Assembly (NCBI GenBank): GCA_036389255.1
Contig: DASVQI010000004.1
Span: 1 to 64,000 of the forward strand
Source: JACVRN01 sp036389255
GTDB taxonomy: Bacteria > Acidobacteriota > Blastocatellia > Pyrinomonadales > Pyrinomonadaceae
Reading direction: 5' to 3'
Length of the DNA: 64,000 nucleotides
Position 1 is the first letter of the stretch. Each line of letters opens with the position of its first letter. Of this stretch, positions 53,390 to 61,782 are shown in pieces. The notes beneath the pieces were generated by a model, which saw only the letters and a program-made list of their open reading frames with translations, was not told the origin of the DNA and did not search any database. Both the position numbers and the translations under genes were made by a program.

Positions 53390-54670
53390 TCAAGCGGCTT
53401 TGCGCCCCCTGAGCAACGCGCCGCGTCTTTCGATACGCATGCTCGAAGCGGAGAGCAGGTCGCGCGGCGTCTCAATCGGCACGGGCCGGGGGCGGGCGCG
53501 CATCCTGATTACATCTTCGAGCAGCTTGTCTTCAGCGTCACGGTTCTCCGCGAGCCGGTCGCCCTGATCAAGCATGACGAAGGCCAGCTCTCCCGCGTCC
53601 TCCGTGTAGACAATGCCAGCCAGACTCACCATGCCGCCGTCAACTTCGGGCGTGAGCGTGCCTGTCTTTCCCAGCACCGCGCCTTCCAGAGAAGTGCCTG
53701 TGAATCTTCTACGCAGCGTCCCGTTATCCTCGTCGGCCACAGGCAGGATGTCAGAGGGCTTCAGGCCATGACGCTTAGTCTCGTCAACGAGCGCGCGCAA
53801 GACCGTCATGATGCCGCGCGCGCTCATGCGGTTCTGCTCGCGGCCCGAAACGGTTGAAAGCTGCACCTCTGCGGGCGCTAGCTTCAGCTCGTCTATCAGA
53901 AACTGTTGCGCGGCGGCCGGGCCTCCGATTAAATTGCCCACTCTCTCGGCTGTAAAGTTGCTGGAATGAGCGTTCATGTAAAGCAGGACTTCGCGCAAAG
54001 GGTGCGAGTAAAAGACTAGAAGCATCTCGCCCGCAGGCGCATCGCTCGTCGCCGCTTTAGGCTGCGCGCCTTCGAGCTTCAGGGCCTTGATTAAGCGCTC
54101 TGCGGACTCTTCCGGCGAGTTGCTGAGGTTGAAGCAGAAGTCCCGCGAGACATTAATGGTTCCGTCCACCCGCTTTACGCCCATGTCGCGCAGCTCCTCG
54201 GCAATCATGTTAGCGGCCGCGTCACCGAAGGTCGGCGCTCCGCCTGTGACGTAAAGCTGCCCGTGAAAAACCCCACGGTCGTCCAGCGTGCCGTCAGCGT
54301 AGACCTTTACTTCGAACCTGTAATCCGGCCCGAGCTTTCTGAGCGCTACAAGCGAAGTTACCAGCTTGATAATCGAAGCGGGGTTAAAGAGCTTATCCGC
54401 GTTGTGCGAGGTGATGACGCGGCCCGGAGCCAAAGTCTCCACGAGCATCGCGTGCGTTTCAGGGTCTTGGTTATGCTCGCCGTACCACGAGGCTATGTCC
54501 ACCTCCGGTTTGACGACCGGGACGGTGGCGGCGGGCGCGCTCGTCGTCGGCTGAGACTCGGATGATTGCGTAACGACGCAGGAGCTTGAGACGGAGAGCA
54601 GCAGGACGCAGGCGGTAAACGCCAGAAGCCGCGAGCGAAGATTTTTCCCGTCAGCCCACCAATTAATCAT
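53390..54670 (-). CDS. dacB: PBP4-like D-alanyl-D-alanine carboxypeptidase/endopeptidase (S13)
   Basis: 426 residues from ATG 54670. The signal or lipoprotein segment ends SVSSSC. The three active-site motifs are present: SxxK in NPASIIKLVTS (residue ~98), SxN in HSSNFTAERVGN, and KTG in VLGKTGTLTPEVDGG. The C terminus is Arg-rich (RRGALLRGRK). It hydrolyses D-Ala-D-Ala or cross-links in the periplasm. The extra insertion domain of E. coli DacB seems reduced. Confidence 0.88.
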   Translation of the reverse strand: MINWWADGKNLRSRLLAFTACVLLLSVSSSCVVTQSSESQPTTSAPAATVPVVKPEVDIASWYGEHNQDPETHAMLVETLAPGRVITSHNADKLFNPASIIKLVTSLVALRKLGPDYRFEVKVYADGTLDDRGVFHGQLYVTGGAPTFGDAAANMIAEELRDMGVKRVDGTINVSRDFCFNLSNSPEESAERLIKALKLEGAQPKAATSDAPAGEMLLVFYSHPLREVLLYMNAHSSNFTAERVGNLIGGPAAAQQFLIDELKLAPAEVQLSTVSGREQNRMSARGIMTVLRALVDETKRHGLKPSDILPVADEDNGTLRRRFTGTSLEGAVLGKTGTLTPEVDGGMVSLAGIVYTEDAGELAFVMLDQGDRLAENRDAEDKLLEDVIRMRARPRPVPIETPRDLLSASSMRIERRGALLRGRKAA

Positions 54671-54815
54671 GGCCTTAAATAGAACTCTCCGGCACGCACG
54701 GGTACGTTGAAAACCCAGCAATCCGGCGTACTGCTGTCTGAATACACAACACCAAACTCTACCTCAGCAGAAAGGTGGCAAGCCTTATGCCATCTATGAT
54801 GGGCTGAAGATAAGC

Positions 54816-56072
54816 TCAACTGATACGCGGGCCGTCGTCGTCGCGCTCAAGCCCAAGGGGGCGCGGCGTAGTGCCTTCAAAGAACCAGCTAGCGCCGACC
54901 TTCAGGCGATGATGCCACGTGGGAAGGCGGGAGGTGTAGAGAGCGAAGCGGGCCTGACGCGCCAGAGCGCCGCCCATGGCCTTCTTGCCCGCGAGCACTG
55001 CCGCGCGCTCCGTCCCCAGACTCACGGCTTCGCCCAACTCTTCGAAGCGCTTCGTCTGAAGCTCTTTGCCCGCGAGCAGCGACTTGATGTTGCGCGCCGC
55101 GAGCGATGCCTCCTGAAAGGCCAACTGCGCCGTGCCCGCCAGTACAGGCGCAACGTCATCCATGTAAGCCATGTCTCCGAGCGCGAAGACGTCTTCGTAC
55201 TGTTTAGTCTGAAGCGTGGGGCGAACCAGAATCATGCCGCGCCGCTCCTTCTCCAAATCCAGTTCTTCCAGAAGCGGGTTCATGCGAACGCCCGCCACCC
55301 AGACCACCCCGGCCGTCTCAACTTTGGTCTGCTCGCCCTCATGCTCAAAGACGAAGCTGCCCTCGTCCACGCGCACTACGCGAGTGTTGGTGTGAATCTC
55401 GACGTGAGACTTCTGTAGAGCGTCCTCTACGAAGCTGCGAATCTCGTCGCCCATGCCCGGCACAAGACGGTCGCCCATCTCTATAATCATGACGCGCGCT
55501 TCGCCCGATAGCGCGCGCCGCCGTATGGCGTCGTTGAGCAGGTCTGCCATCTTTGATGACAACTCCACGCCGCTTGCCCCGCCGCCGACTACGGCGAAGG
55601 TCAGCGAGCGGCGAACGTCCTGCGGGTCGCGCTCCGGCGGTATGCGGTCAAGCGCCTGAATCATGCGGCGGCGCAGCGCGTCCGCGTGCTCAAGCTTGCG
55701 GAAGGGGAGCGTATGTCTTTCCGCGCCCTCCACGTTCCAGAAGTTGGTCACGCCGCCCACGGCCAGCACCAGCACGTCGTATTCAAGACGGCGCACGCGG
55801 CCCGCCACGGAAACCCGTCGCCCCTCGAAATCAATCTCCGTGACAGCGCCGTGCAGCACGCGAACCCTTTCGTCCAGCAACTCGCCGTAGTGCGGCGCAA
55901 TGTGCCATGCCTCGACTTCGCCGGAGAGATATTCGTAAAGCAACGGCTTGAAGAGAAAATGGTCTTCCGGCGTGATGAGCGTGACCTCTGCGTCGTTTGA
56001 CATGTCCAGCGCCGTAAAGAGCCCGCCAAAGCCTCCGCCGACAATCACCACCCGCGCCTGTTGCGTAGCCAT
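54816..56072 (-). CDS. ndh: Type II NADH:quinone oxidoreductase
   Basis: 418 residues. FAD motif VVIVGGGFGGLFTALD at the start, NADH-binding FAVVGGGASGVELSS near 165, and the second FAD contact VFALGDMAYMDD near 300. The C-terminal part (RLPTWHHRLKVGASWFF) is the amphipathic membrane-binding segment. It passes electrons from NADH to quinone without pumping protons. A carotenoid or sulfide-quinone type enzyme of the same superfamily is a less likely alternative. Confidence 0.87.
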   Translation of the reverse strand: MATQQARVVIVGGGFGGLFTALDMSNDAEVTLITPEDHFLFKPLLYEYLSGEVEAWHIAPHYGELLDERVRVLHGAVTEIDFEGRRVSVAGRVRRLEYDVLVLAVGGVTNFWNVEGAERHTLPFRKLEHADALRRRMIQALDRIPPERDPQDVRRSLTFAVVGGGASGVELSSKMADLLNDAIRRRALSGEARVMIIEMGDRLVPGMGDEIRSFVEDALQKSHVEIHTNTRVVRVDEGSFVFEHEGEQTKVETAGVVWVAGVRMNPLLEELDLEKERRGMILVRPTLQTKQYEDVFALGDMAYMDDVAPVLAGTAQLAFQEASLAARNIKSLLAGKELQTKRFEELGEAVSLGTERAAVLAGKKAMGGALARQARFALYTSRLPTWHHRLKVGASWFFEGTTPRPLGLERDDDGPRIS

Positions 56073-56118
56073 AGGCTTATCCTTTTATCTTTATCAAAAT
56101 TCTCTGCCGGGCTTCGGC

Positions 56119-56226
56119 TCAGCAGCCCTTCGTAGCCAGCACCACCAGCACGACCGTCAACACGCCCGCCACGAAGCCCACGATTGCAAACGAAGCCTTA
56201 GCCGGTTTGTTCTCATTATCGGCCAT
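56119..56226 (-). CDS. 35-residue single-pass membrane protein
   Basis: MADNENKPAKASFAIVGFVA, then a hydrophobic stretch (GVLTVVLVVLA) and TKGC at the end. It lies in the 174-nt gap between terC and ndh, in the same direction as both. The start MAD plus one helix recalls the 55-residue protein at 62960. No strong ribosome-binding site (GCGGG only), so the call is moderate. Confidence 0.5.
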   Translation of the reverse strand: MADNENKPAKASFAIVGFVAGVLTVVLVVLATKGC

Positions 56227-56246
56227 CTGATTACCCGCTTTCCGCC

Positions 56247-57329
56247 TCAATGCTCTTTCATCTTCAACTGCTTCTCGAACTCTTCTTCAAACTCTTCGCC
56301 CTCTTCGCGCGCCTCTTCCAGTATGGACTCCTTTTTAGGGAAGAGAAGCGAGAGCGTGATGGAGAGTACGAGCACGCCGCCTATTATGCCAAGCGAGATT
56401 CCTATAGGGAATTTCCCGCCGAAGGCGTCGTTGAGCCACAACATCTTCAGGCCCACGAATACCAGCACAACCGCCAGCCCGTACTTCAGCAGGTGAAATT
56501 TATCCACCGCCCCGGCGAGCAGAAAGTACATGGCGCGCAAGCCCAGTATGGCGAAGATGTTCGAGGTAAAGACTATCAGTGGCTCTTTCGTCAAGGCGAA
56601 GATGGCCGGGACGGAATCCACCGCAAAGACCACGTCCGTCGCTTCCAGAAAGACCAGCGCCATGAAGAGCGGCGTGACAAGCAGTTTTCCATTCTCTCGC
56701 ACGAAGAAGCTTTGCCCGCGCAACTCGTGCGTCACGGGCAAAAGTCGCATCAGCAATCTCAACAGGTAATTGCCGCTCGGGTCTATCTCTTCATCTTTCG
56801 TGAAGAACATCTTGATGCCCGTGATGATTAGAAACGCGCCGAACAGCAGAATCATCCAGTGGTACTGCATCAGGACTGCGCCGAGCGCTATGAAGACGGC
56901 GCGGAAGACGAGCGCGCCGATGATGCCGTAATAGAGAACCCTGTGCTGGTAGAGCGCAGGGATGCCGAAGAAGCTGAAGACCACTACGAAGACGAAGATG
57001 TTATCTACGGAGAGCGATTTTTCTATGACGTAGCCCGTGAGGAACTCAAGCGCCACGCGCCACGCTGCATCCGCCGGATTAAAACCGGGGATGGCCATCA
57101 GACGCGCGTCCTGCGGAAACTTCCAGAGCGCGTAGTGATAGAGCAGAAAGTTGAAGATGAGCGAGAGCACAATCCAGACGGCGCTCCACGTGGCTGCCTC
57201 GCGGAAGCTGATGACGTGCGCTTTGCGATTGAAGATGCCGAGGTCTACGGAGAGAAGCAACAGCACGAAGAGAGTGAAGCCTGCGTAGAACCACCAGTAA
57301 TCTGCGAGCGGAAATAGATAAACGGGCAT
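56247..57329 (-). CDS. TerC/Alx-family membrane protein (probable manganese exporter)
   Basis: 360 residues with about nine helices. The TerC core motifs include EKSLSVDNIFVFVVVF and LEATDVVFAVDSVPAIFALT, with the paired Asp/Asn/Glu that would bind a metal. The C terminus is acidic (EEAREEGEEFEEEFEKQ). TerC/Alx proteins export Mn2+ or load metals onto exported enzymes. The yybP-ykoY riboswitch, promoter and terminator upstream support an Mn2+-regulated exporter here. Confidence 0.9.
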   Translation of the reverse strand: MPVYLFPLADYWWFYAGFTLFVLLLLSVDLGIFNRKAHVISFREAATWSAVWIVLSLIFNFLLYHYALWKFPQDARLMAIPGFNPADAAWRVALEFLTGYVIEKSLSVDNIFVFVVVFSFFGIPALYQHRVLYYGIIGALVFRAVFIALGAVLMQYHWMILLFGAFLIITGIKMFFTKDEEIDPSGNYLLRLLMRLLPVTHELRGQSFFVRENGKLLVTPLFMALVFLEATDVVFAVDSVPAIFALTKEPLIVFTSNIFAILGLRAMYFLLAGAVDKFHLLKYGLAVVLVFVGLKMLWLNDAFGGKFPIGISLGIIGGVLVLSITLSLLFPKKESILEEAREEGEEFEEEFEKQLKMKEH

Positions 57330-57383
57330 AGGGAATGTTCCTGTCTCAAATTTAAATGAGCAGCTCGCCTACGTCTCATGCCC

Positions 57384-57439
57384 AAAAAGAAAAAAGACCT
57401 TTTTGCGCACAATTCTAACGAGCTTTGCGCAAAAGGTCT
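57384..57439 (-). terminator. Riboswitch-controlled terminator upstream of terC
   Basis: On the minus strand: AGACCTTTTGCGCA, 16-nt loop, TGCGCAAAAAGGTCT (one extra A bulged), then a long U-tract with a single C. The 5' arm overlaps the 3' strand of aptamer stem P1 (CCTTTT), so metal binding would prevent terminator formation. Confidence 0.85.
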
Positions 57440-57575
57440 CGATCCTTGAGCCGGAGGCTTAAGTTTGCCCCTCTGGCTCTCACTGGCGAACCGGATTGAC
57501 TCTCCCGAAGAGAATCAACCGTCCTGACGATTCGGCCAGACCGTTTTCGTAGAAGGTGATCTACTCCCCTTTTGG
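57431..57575 (-). promoter_or_regulatory. yybP-ykoY manganese riboswitch
   Basis: Minus strand: AAAAGGGGAGTAG at the 5' end, GGGAGAGTCAATCCGG and CGCCAGTG in the middle, GAGCCAGAGGGGCAAAC toward the 3' side and GAGACCTTTT closing P1 with AAAAGG. These are the conserved blocks of yybP-ykoY. In characterised examples Mn2+ turns expression on; the terminator overlap seen here fits that. Controls the TerC gene at 57329. Confidence 0.9.
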
Positions 57576-57587
57576 TTGTACCGGTTA

Positions 57588-57616
57588 ATTCTAGTTGCGC
57601 GCCGGGCCTTAGTCAA
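57588..57616 (-). promoter_or_regulatory. Promoter of the manganese riboswitch/terC unit
   Basis: Minus strand TTGACT (57616-57611), 17-nt spacer, TAGAAT (57593-57588). Ten of 12 consensus bases with ideal spacing. Transcription would start around 57582, directly before the aptamer. Confidence 0.72.
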
Positions 57617-57693
57617 CGTGCCCGCCTCAATTGTTTGAAAATCTTGATACTTATGAAATAAGTGGAATCGCTCCCGCAGGATTGCGGCCGGGC

Positions 57694-57723
57694 TTGCCAG
57701 TCCGGTGTTCCGGCGTGTAAGAT
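57694..57723 (+). promoter_or_regulatory. Candidate promoter of rpsO
   Basis: TTGCCA at 57694-57699, 18-nt spacer, TAAGAT at 57718-57723. The ~75-nt leader that follows could hold S15 autoregulatory structure, but I cannot show this. Confidence 0.45.
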
Positions 57724-57807
57724 AAAACGCGTAATTCAACTTTTGCGGTTACCGTCTGAAGATAGGTTGAGGCGGTTCTACTGCGGTCTGGGAGGGCCAT
57801 CAAGACA

Positions 57808-58077
57808 GTGTCGTTAGCAAAAGAAACAAAGGAAAGAATAGTCGGAGAATTCCGTACGCATGAGAGTGATACGGGTTCGCCACAGGTGCAAATCGCTTTG
57901 CTCAGCCAGAGAATCAACGAACTGACCGAGCATTTCAAGACCCATAAGAAGGATAACCACTCGCGGCGCGGCCTGCTCAAGATGGTCTCACAGCGCAGGA
58001 GTCTGCTAGATTACCTCAAGCGCATTGATATTGAGCGCTACCACGAGGTGGTCAGCCGTCTGGGCTTGCGCCGTTAG
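57808..58077 (+). CDS. rpsO: 30S ribosomal protein S15
   Basis: 89 residues from a GTG, with GGGAGG 12 nt upstream. ETKERIVGEFRTHESDTGSP and the S15 signature HKKDNHSRRGLLKMVSQRRS, ending LDYLKRIDIERYHEVVSRLG. Binds 16S rRNA helices 20-22 in the central domain of the 30S subunit. Followed by pnp, the classic rpsO-pnp order. Confidence 0.97.
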   Translation: MSLAKETKERIVGEFRTHESDTGSPQVQIALLSQRINELTEHFKTHKKDNHSRRGLLKMVSQRRSLLDYLKRIDIERYHEVVSRLGLRR

Positions 58078-58523
58078 GGTTTCAAGTAGGCGCGAGAAGG
58101 CCCGAGACGTATTGCCTTGTCGTAAAGAAACGGGAGCATCTTCGAAACTCCCAAACATAAGACCGTAGCGTCCTTTCGAAGAGCTTGTAGCGCAGTGCCG
58201 AACGTGACGGCTTTTAACTCGTGAAACAAGCTGGGCGCACACAATTAAGAGCTTAAAAGCGCGCTCGAAAGGCGGCGAGAGCTTCACGGTAAGTGGCTCT
58301 GCCGCCTTTTGTGGTATTAGCCGAAAAAGGTTTTCAGGCCCACGGATTCAAGCGCCTCACGTAGCGCCGGAATCAGGGGAGTACAGACCAAATCCAAAAT
58401 ATAGAACCTTTGCCGCAGGCGAACGTGCCGCCTGCGGCTCGCGCTCACTCCGTGGCGGCTCAAAAGCGTTATGAGCCCGCCGGGGAGAGAGGGGCGCAAG
58501 GTGTCGAAGGAGACAGATTGAAA
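58078..58523. other. rpsO-pnp intergenic region with structured RNA
   Basis: 446 nt. Holds a nested fold at 58182-58232 (AGCTTGT/ACAAGCT enclosing GCCG-AACGTGA-CGGC), a GGGAG/CTCCC hairpin at 58132-58152 and the terminator at 58268-58310. In E. coli the same interval has the RNase III site used for pnp autoregulation; a similar role is inference. The pnp frame is open from 58410 but has no likely start before 58518-58524. Confidence 0.5.
58268..58312 (+). terminator. Terminator downstream of rpsO
   Basis: Stem AAAGGCGGC (58268-58276) / GCCGCCTTT (58301-58309) with an inner AGAGC/GCTCT stem, followed by TTTTGTGG. About 190 nt after the rpsO stop. Confidence 0.65.
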
Positions 58524-60659
58524 ATGGGAGTCAAAAAGTATTTGAAAGAGTCAATTAAGCTGGGCGACCGGGAATTGACTGTCGAGTCAGGCCGCATAGC
58601 CAAGCAGGCTGACGGCTCGGTCGTCGTGCGCTACGGCGACACGATGGTTTTAGTCGCGGCCGTCGCCGCCTCGTCCCCACGAGAGGGGATAGATTTCTTC
58701 CCGCTCACGGTTGAATACCGTGAAGCCAACTACGCCGCCGGGCGCATTCCCGGCAACTACTTCCGGCGCGAGGGCCGACCCAACGAGAAAGAGGTCTTAA
58801 CCTCCCGCCTGATTGACCGCCCCTGCCGCCCCCTCTTCACGGAAGGCTTTCGCAACGAAACGCAGGTCATAGCTTCGGTCATCTCCGCAGACGAAGAGAA
58901 CGACCCTGACGTGATAGCCATCACGGGCGCGTCATGCGCGCTCTATCTTTCGGACATTCCTTTCCCGAACCCGATTGCGGGCGTACGCATAGGTCTGATA
59001 GAAGGCCGCTACATCATCAACCCGACTTATGATGAGAGACGCGAGTCTCGCCTGAACCTGATTGTGGCCGGAACCGAAGAGGCCATAGTCATGGTCGAGG
59101 CCGGGGCGAGCGAAGTCTCGGAAGAGATAATGGTCGAAGCCCTGATGCTCGCGCACAAGGAGATAAACCGCCTGTGTCGCTGGCAGAAGGAGCTTTACAA
59201 GGCGCTTGAGATTGAGAAGCGCCCGGTCGAGCCGCCCGTCCTCAATGAAGAGATGGTGGGCGAGATAGAGCGCAACTACTCTGAGCGTCTTCGCGCCGCG
59301 CTCGATACGGGTTCGCAGGAGAAGCGCGCTTCTTACGCCGCCGTAGACGCGCTGAAAAAAGAGGTAGTCGAGAGCTATCCCGAAGACCAGACGGAAGCCC
59401 GCATGATGGCCAAGCGCATCTTCGATGACCTCAAAGAGAGACTCTTCCGCGACGACATTCTGAACAAGCGACGCAGGCCGGATGGCCGCCGGTTCAGCGA
59501 GATTCGCCTAGTGACCTGCGAGGTCGGGTGGCTGCCCAGAGTCCACGGCTCTGCGCTTTTTACTCGCGGCGAAACGCAGGCTGTGGTCACGGCCACGCTC
59601 GGAACCAAAGACGACGAGCAGTTCATGGACGACCTTGAGAAGGGAGAGGTCAAGCGCCGCTTCCTGCTGCACTACAACTTCCCGCAATACTCCGTCGGAG
59701 AAGTCGGGCGCTTCGGCTCAAGCAGCCGCAGAGAGATTGGCCACGGAGCGCTCGCACGGCGGGCTCTGGAATCCATCCTGCCGGATGAAAGCGACTTCCC
59801 CTACACGATTCGCATCGTCTCGGACATCACGGAATCCAACGGCTCTTCGTCAATGGCTTCGGTCTGCGGCGGAACTCTGGCGCTGATGGACGCAGGCGTG
59901 CCGATTAAGCGACCCGTAGCGGGCGTGGCCATGGGCCTTGTGATGGAGGGCAACAAGTACGCCATTTTGTCCGACATAGCCGGAGCGGAAGACCACTACG
60001 GCGACATGGACTTCAAGGTCACGGGCACGTCCGAGGGCATCACCGCGCTACAGATGGACATAAAGATTACCGGCATCAACGCTATGATTATGGCCGAAGC
60101 CCTTGAGCAGGCCAGAAAGGGGCGCCTGCACATACTCGGCATCATGGAGAAGACTCTGGCCGAGCCTAGACCGGAAATCGCTCCCTACGCGCCCAGAATC
60201 ATCCAGATAAAGATTAACCCGGACAAGATACGCGACGTGATTGGGCCGGGCGGCAAGATGATTCGCTCCATTGTCGAAGAGACAGGGGCCAAGATTGACG
60301 TCGAGGATGACGGAACCGTCTCCATCGCTTCGGCCAACGGCGACGCCGCTCAGGCCGCCATAGACCGCATACGGGGACTTACGGCCGAGGCGGAAATCGG
60401 CCAGACCTACCTCGGCACAGTCTCGCGCATAGTTGATTTCGGCGCGTTCGTGGAGATTTTTCCGGGCACGGACGGGCTCCTGCACATCTCCGAGATAGCA
60501 GACCGCCGTGTCAAGGACGTGCGCGACGAGCTCAAAGAGGGCCAGCAGATTATGGTCAAGTGCATAGGCAAGGAGGGCAACAAGATTAAGCTCTCCAGAA
60601 AGGCAGTGCTCAGGGACGAGCAGCAAAAGGCTGAGGCCGCAGGCGGCGAAGGCGATTAA
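58524..60659 (+). CDS. pnp: Polyribonucleotide nucleotidyltransferase (PNPase)
   Basis: 711 residues from ATG 58524, with AAGGAG 11 nt upstream (TTG at 58518 is possible). Two RNase PH domains (~1-210 with FRREGRPNEKEVLTSRLIDR; ~325-540 with FGSSSRREIGHGALARRAL and SDITESNGSSSMASVCGG), KH domain with GPGGKMIRSIVEETGA near 574 and S1 domain from ~626 (GTVSRIVDFGAFVEI). Phosphorolytic 3'-5' exoribonuclease and degradosome component. Normal length. Confidence 0.97.
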   Translation: MGVKKYLKESIKLGDRELTVESGRIAKQADGSVVVRYGDTMVLVAAVAASSPREGIDFFPLTVEYREANYAAGRIPGNYFRREGRPNEKEVLTSRLIDRPCRPLFTEGFRNETQVIASVISADEENDPDVIAITGASCALYLSDIPFPNPIAGVRIGLIEGRYIINPTYDERRESRLNLIVAGTEEAIVMVEAGASEVSEEIMVEALMLAHKEINRLCRWQKELYKALEIEKRPVEPPVLNEEMVGEIERNYSERLRAALDTGSQEKRASYAAVDALKKEVVESYPEDQTEARMMAKRIFDDLKERLFRDDILNKRRRPDGRRFSEIRLVTCEVGWLPRVHGSALFTRGETQAVVTATLGTKDDEQFMDDLEKGEVKRRFLLHYNFPQYSVGEVGRFGSSSRREIGHGALARRALESILPDESDFPYTIRIVSDITESNGSSSMASVCGGTLALMDAGVPIKRPVAGVAMGLVMEGNKYAILSDIAGAEDHYGDMDFKVTGTSEGITALQMDIKITGINAMIMAEALEQARKGRLHILGIMEKTLAEPRPEIAPYAPRIIQIKINPDKIRDVIGPGGKMIRSIVEETGAKIDVEDDGTVSIASANGDAAQAAIDRIRGLTAEAEIGQTYLGTVSRIVDFGAFVEIFPGTDGLLHISEIADRRVKDVRDELKEGQQIMVKCIGKEGNKIKLSRKAVLRDEQQKAEAAGGEGD

Positions 60660-61175
60660 AGAAAGTCGAAAGTAAAAGGCCAAAAGGCAAAGGGGAAGGG
60701 CAGGCAAGGAGGCGTCCCATGCGTATCTTGTTCTGCCTTTTACCTTTTTCCTTCCGCTTTTTTCCTTCGCCTCTCTCCTTTTTTTCTTGACAGAAGCGGT
60801 TAAAGGCTAGTTTAATCACAGTCCGAAACTGGAATCCAAACTGTATTGGCCGTCTTTATCTAGCAGAAAAAGGTAGCCTTCGGTGGCTTTTTCACTTTTG
60901 TAGAAGAGAGACGGCGGGCAGCGTAAGCCCGGAGCGAGTGAGGGGAAGGGTTAAGACATCAGTTTAAATTCCTCCCTGAGAGCGCTCCAGCCCAAAGCCA
61001 TGCAATCCAACGCGGGTTGCGCCGGTTTTAGCTGGAAATCCCGATGCGTCTTTGATGAAAACCAAGCTTTTTGAGTGCCTTTGAATGGAAGCTGTCGGGG
61101 AAAGCGCAAAATCTTTTTGGCGCATTCTTATCCGGGATTCCAGTTATGAATAACTCAAGTAAGGAGCGCCTTACG
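60660..61175. other. 516-nt region: pnp 3' repeat and long structured leader of the PEP-CTERM gene
   Basis: 60660-60785 is a purine/pyrimidine-asymmetric imperfect inverted repeat (AAAAGGCAAAGGGGAAGGGCAG against CTGCCTTTTACCTTTTTCC), probably the pnp terminator. A promoter follows at 60787. The leader has an outer stem GCCGTCT (60849-60855) / AGACGGC (60909-60915) enclosing a hairpin at 60867-60892. Long-range arms CTGGAAATCCCG (61032-61043) / CGGGATTCCAG (61133-61143) lie just before the gene. No known riboswitch class is recognised. Confidence 0.55.
60787..60816 (+). promoter_or_regulatory. Promoter for the PEP-CTERM gene at 61176
   Basis: Perfect TTGACA at 60787-60792, 18-nt spacer, TTTAAT at 60811-60816. 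Same two hexamers as the promoter of the c-di-GMP riboswitch leader at 21365, with one base more spacing. The leader would be about 350 nt. Confidence 0.62.
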
Positions 61176-61775
61176 ATGCAGAATCGAGCCTTCCGCCATC
61201 TTGCTCTGATGCTCGGTCTTTTATTTGTTGCCGCAGTGCCCACGGCACAGGCTGGCCCCGTTGCCTTCGGAGACGCAGTGCAGGTCGTACATAACCTGCA
61301 AACAGGACAGAACCAAGACCTGCGGCTGCGCACTGTGACGCAGCAGCCACAGCAGGGCGGCACACAATCGTCCACTTCATCCGGTCAAACCTCTTCGTCA
61401 CTTCTGGCAAACGGCGCTACGCCGCAGGATGGGACGGCAACGCAGGAGGTTATAGAAGAGGGTGACATAGAAGGCACGGTCTGCGATTGCGGAGAGATAA
61501 CGATTCCGGGCGGCTGGCCCAAGTGGCCCCTGCTGGCATTGATTCCGCCGGGCATCTGCCTGACGGGCATCTGCTCCGATACCGACTGCGAAAATCCGCC
61601 CTGTAAGCCGGTCTGCACGACCTGCGAATGCAGCCCGGGAGGCTGCGAAGTCGTTCCCGAGCCCGCCTCGCTTATTCTGCTGGGCACGGGGCTGGCGGCT
61701 CTGGGAGCAGGCGCACGTCGCCGCTTCTCGCGCACGGGCAAGGAAATAGACCCGGAAGTAACGACGGAGGGCTGA
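61176..61775 (+). CDS. PEP-CTERM protein with Cys-rich domain
   Basis: 199 residues from ATG 61176, fixed by AAGGAG 9 nt upstream (the Met at 61146 has none). Signal peptide FRHLALMLGLLFVAAVPTAQAGP. Gln/Ser-rich region ~40-80. A Cys-rich segment (VCDCGEI, GICLTGICSDTDCENPPCKP, CTTCECSPGGCE) with 11 Cys. Sorting tail VVPEPASLILLGTGLAALGA and ARRRF, followed by an unusual acidic extension (GKEIDPEVTTEG). It would be an exosortase substrate, far (36 kb) from the exosortase gene. Confidence 0.85.
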   Translation: MQNRAFRHLALMLGLLFVAAVPTAQAGPVAFGDAVQVVHNLQTGQNQDLRLRTVTQQPQQGGTQSSTSSGQTSSSLLANGATPQDGTATQEVIEEGDIEGTVCDCGEITIPGGWPKWPLLALIPPGICLTGICSDTDCENPPCKPVCTTCECSPGGCEVVPEPASLILLGTGLAALGAGARRRFSRTGKEIDPEVTTEG

Positions 61776-61782
61776 GAACATC

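Noticed and set aside
60048..60707. 219-codon minus-strand frame opposite the pnp 3' end
   Set aside because: Antisense to conserved PNPase domains and not a known family.
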